From the NCBI GenBank assembly GCA_022771265.1, contig JALFCG010000004.1:1-64000 (forward strand): a DNA stretch of 64,000 nt, in the 5' to 3' direction. Shown piece after piece: positions 62,858-64,000 of the stretch. How positions within the stretch are numbered: position 1 is the first letter of the stretch; every line of letters begins with the position of its first letter. Origin of the DNA: Prevotella sp. GTDB lineage: Bacteria; Bacteroidota; Bacteroidia; Bacteroidales; Bacteroidaceae. The notes beneath the pieces are model-generated. The model had not been told where the DNA came from. It was given only the letters and a program-made list of their open reading frames with translations, and searched no databases. A program made the translations under genes and the position numbers.

Positions 62858-64000
62858 TTACATTTTGATACCGTTCCTCTTGAGCAGTGCCTTAATGGTC
62901 GGTTCTTTTTTCCTGAATCGCTTGTATAGAATCATCGGATGCTCAGTGCCACCCTTCGAGAGGATATTGTCACGGAACGACTGTGCCACTTCCTGGTTGA
63001 ATATTCCCTTTAGCTTAAACATTGAAAAAGCGTCAGCGTCAAGTACTTCTGCCCATTTGTAACTGTAGTATCCTGCAGAATATCCCCCTGCCATGATGTG
63101 GCTGAACTGTACTGTCATGCAAGTATTCAGTCGTCTTGCGTTGTTTGGCTTTAGCTCAGCGTTCCTGGCAGCCTGAATCTCGAGTTCTCTTATGTCTTCA
63201 TTCTCGCCGATGGGTTTTGTCCTTGTGTAGAATCCCATGTCGATGAGTCCGAACTTGACCTGTCGAAGGCAAGAGAGTGCTACATTGAAGTTCCGGCTTC
63301 TTGTCACCTTCTTTATCAGTTCGTCCGGAATCACTTCTCCCGTCTTGTAGTGGAAGGCGAAAGTCTGCAGGAAGTCTTTTTCCACTGCATAATTCTCCAT
63401 AAACTGCGAAGGTAGTTCCACGAAGTCCCACCATACATTAGTTCCGCTGAGACTTTCAAACCTTGAGTTGGCGAAGATGCCATGTAGCGAGTGCCCGAAC
63501 TCATGCAGGAATGTCTCCACTTCGCCCAGGGTGAGCAGTGCCGGTTTGTCGTCAGTCGGCTTTGTGAAGTTCATGACAAGGCTGACATGTGGTCTGACGT
63601 TCTTGCCCTTCGAGTCAATCCATTGTCCCTGGTATTCGGTCATCCATGCTCCCGACTGCTTTCCTTTTCTTGGATGGAAGTCAGCATATAGAACGGCGAG
63701 ATAGGAACCGTCCTTGTCAAACACTTCGTATGCCTTTACGTCAGGATGGTAAACTGGGATGTTGGAGTTTTCCTTGAACGTTATTCCGTAAAGTCTTGTA
63801 GCGAGGCCAAATACTCCCTTTATGACGTTGTTTAGTTCAAAGTACGGGCGTAACATTTCAGCGTCAATCTTGTATTTTTTCAGTTTCAGCTTGTGAGCCC
63901 AGAAGGGAGTATCCCACGGTTCTATGCGTGTAGTCATTTCCTCTCTTTTACAGTGTCTCATTGCCATGTCGGCAATGTTGGTTTTCTCTTTTTCCGCCGT
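62858..64000 (-). CDS. M3 family metallopeptidase, N-terminal part outside window
   Basis: The frame is open through the right edge, so the ATG at 63967 is internal. About 380 C-terminal residues are visible. The zinc motif is FLHEFGHSLHGIF and the downstream ligand region VELPSQFMENYAVEKDF; the M3 signature GGYSAGYYSYKWAEVLDADAF is near the end. Like the gene at 18438 it belongs to the Dcp-type branch, and the two are paralogues of one architecture. Whether this copy is also exported cannot be seen. It heads the visible run with dCMP deaminase, ctpA and the folate cyclo-ligase gene. Confidence 0.92.
   Translation of the reverse strand, partial: TAEKEKTNIADMAMRHCKREEMTTRIEPWDTPFWAHKLKLKKYKIDAEMLRPYFELNNVIKGVFGLATRLYGITFKENSNIPVYHPDVKAYEVFDKDGSYLAVLYADFHPRKGKQSGAWMTEYQGQWIDSKGKNVRPHVSLVMNFTKPTDDKPALLTLGEVETFLHEFGHSLHGIFANSRFESLSGTNVWWDFVELPSQFMENYAVEKDFLQTFAFHYKTGEVIPDELIKKVTRSRNFNVALSCLRQVKFGLIDMGFYTRTKPIGENEDIRELEIQAARNAELKPNNARRLNTCMTVQFSHIMAGGYSAGYYSYKWAEVLDADAFSMFKLKGIFNQEVAQSFRDNILSKGGTEHPMILYKRFRKKEPTIKALLKRNGIKM

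Overview
The window is chromosomal DNA from a member of the Bacteroidales, most probably Prevotellaceae. The evidence is a T9SS-type PorE lipoprotein, DUF4492 in front of cydAB, an operon of nusB, yajC, a YbbR protein, coaE and a DUF5606 protein, lipoprotein signals with acidic surface-export tags, and many promoters of the Bacteroidetes form TTTG-N20-TAnnTTTG. Neither a ribosomal RNA gene nor a marker protein fixes the species.

Layout. 1-3807 (+): 3' part of topB, then porE. 3768-5606 (-): a DUF6249 membrane protein, an ECF sigma factor and a DUF5056 membrane protein, a probable envelope-sensing module. 5759-11887 (-): secreted GH2 beta-galactosidase, DUF4492, cydA and cydB, tightly packed. 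12196-16272 (+): a large outer-membrane beta-barrel protein and dapA. 16301-20534 (-): an M3 peptidase and tex. 20621-26166 (+): a promoter, a cobalamin riboswitch and a B12 uptake operon (btuB, a btuG-like gene, btuF, btuC) without the expected btuD ATPase; it ends beside seven 24-bp tandem repeats. 26492-27391 (-): an EamA transporter.

27523-31928 looks like a decaying polysaccharide-utilisation region: a wrecked secreted-protein gene, an apparently intact GH106-like glycosidase, a stub of a hybrid two-component sensor and a frameshifted ECF sigma factor. 32064-34476 (+): htpG and two identical tRNA-Arg(ACG) genes with a terminator. 34531-38879 (-): queF, a queuosine-precursor transporter behind a likely preQ1-I riboswitch, a Ca2+/Na+ antiporter, purN, an S4-domain protein, pth and rplY. 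39102-45846 (+): nusB, yajC, ybbR, coaE, a DUF5606 gene and a 1136-aa nuclease-helicase of the Dna2 type.

45859-46153 is an unusual intergenic structure: three arrays of a 9-bp GGTAACC-type repeat, two of them forming an almost perfect 40-bp inverted repeat, plus a perfect 38-bp AT palindrome. 46310-52632 (+): pgk, serS, an NfnAB/SudAB-like fusion, a DUF486 membrane protein and a TtcA-like protein. 52633-56530 (-): dsbD, a cysteine desulfidase gene (cyuA family) and an Lrp/AsnC regulator, a coherent thiol/cysteine operon. 56697-58607 (-): a TPR membrane protein, ribH and xthA. 58754-60164 (+): recF and a DciA-like gene. 60176-64000 (-): a second M3 peptidase (cut by the window edge), dCMP deaminase, a C-terminal processing protease and 5-formyl-THF cyclo-ligase.

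Most of the window is ordinary housekeeping DNA. The parts that known genes do not explain are the GGTAACC arrays with the palindrome, the 24-bp tandem array at the end of the B12 operon, and the eroding 27.5-31.9 kb region. I found no CRISPR array, intact insertion sequence, integrase or prophage.
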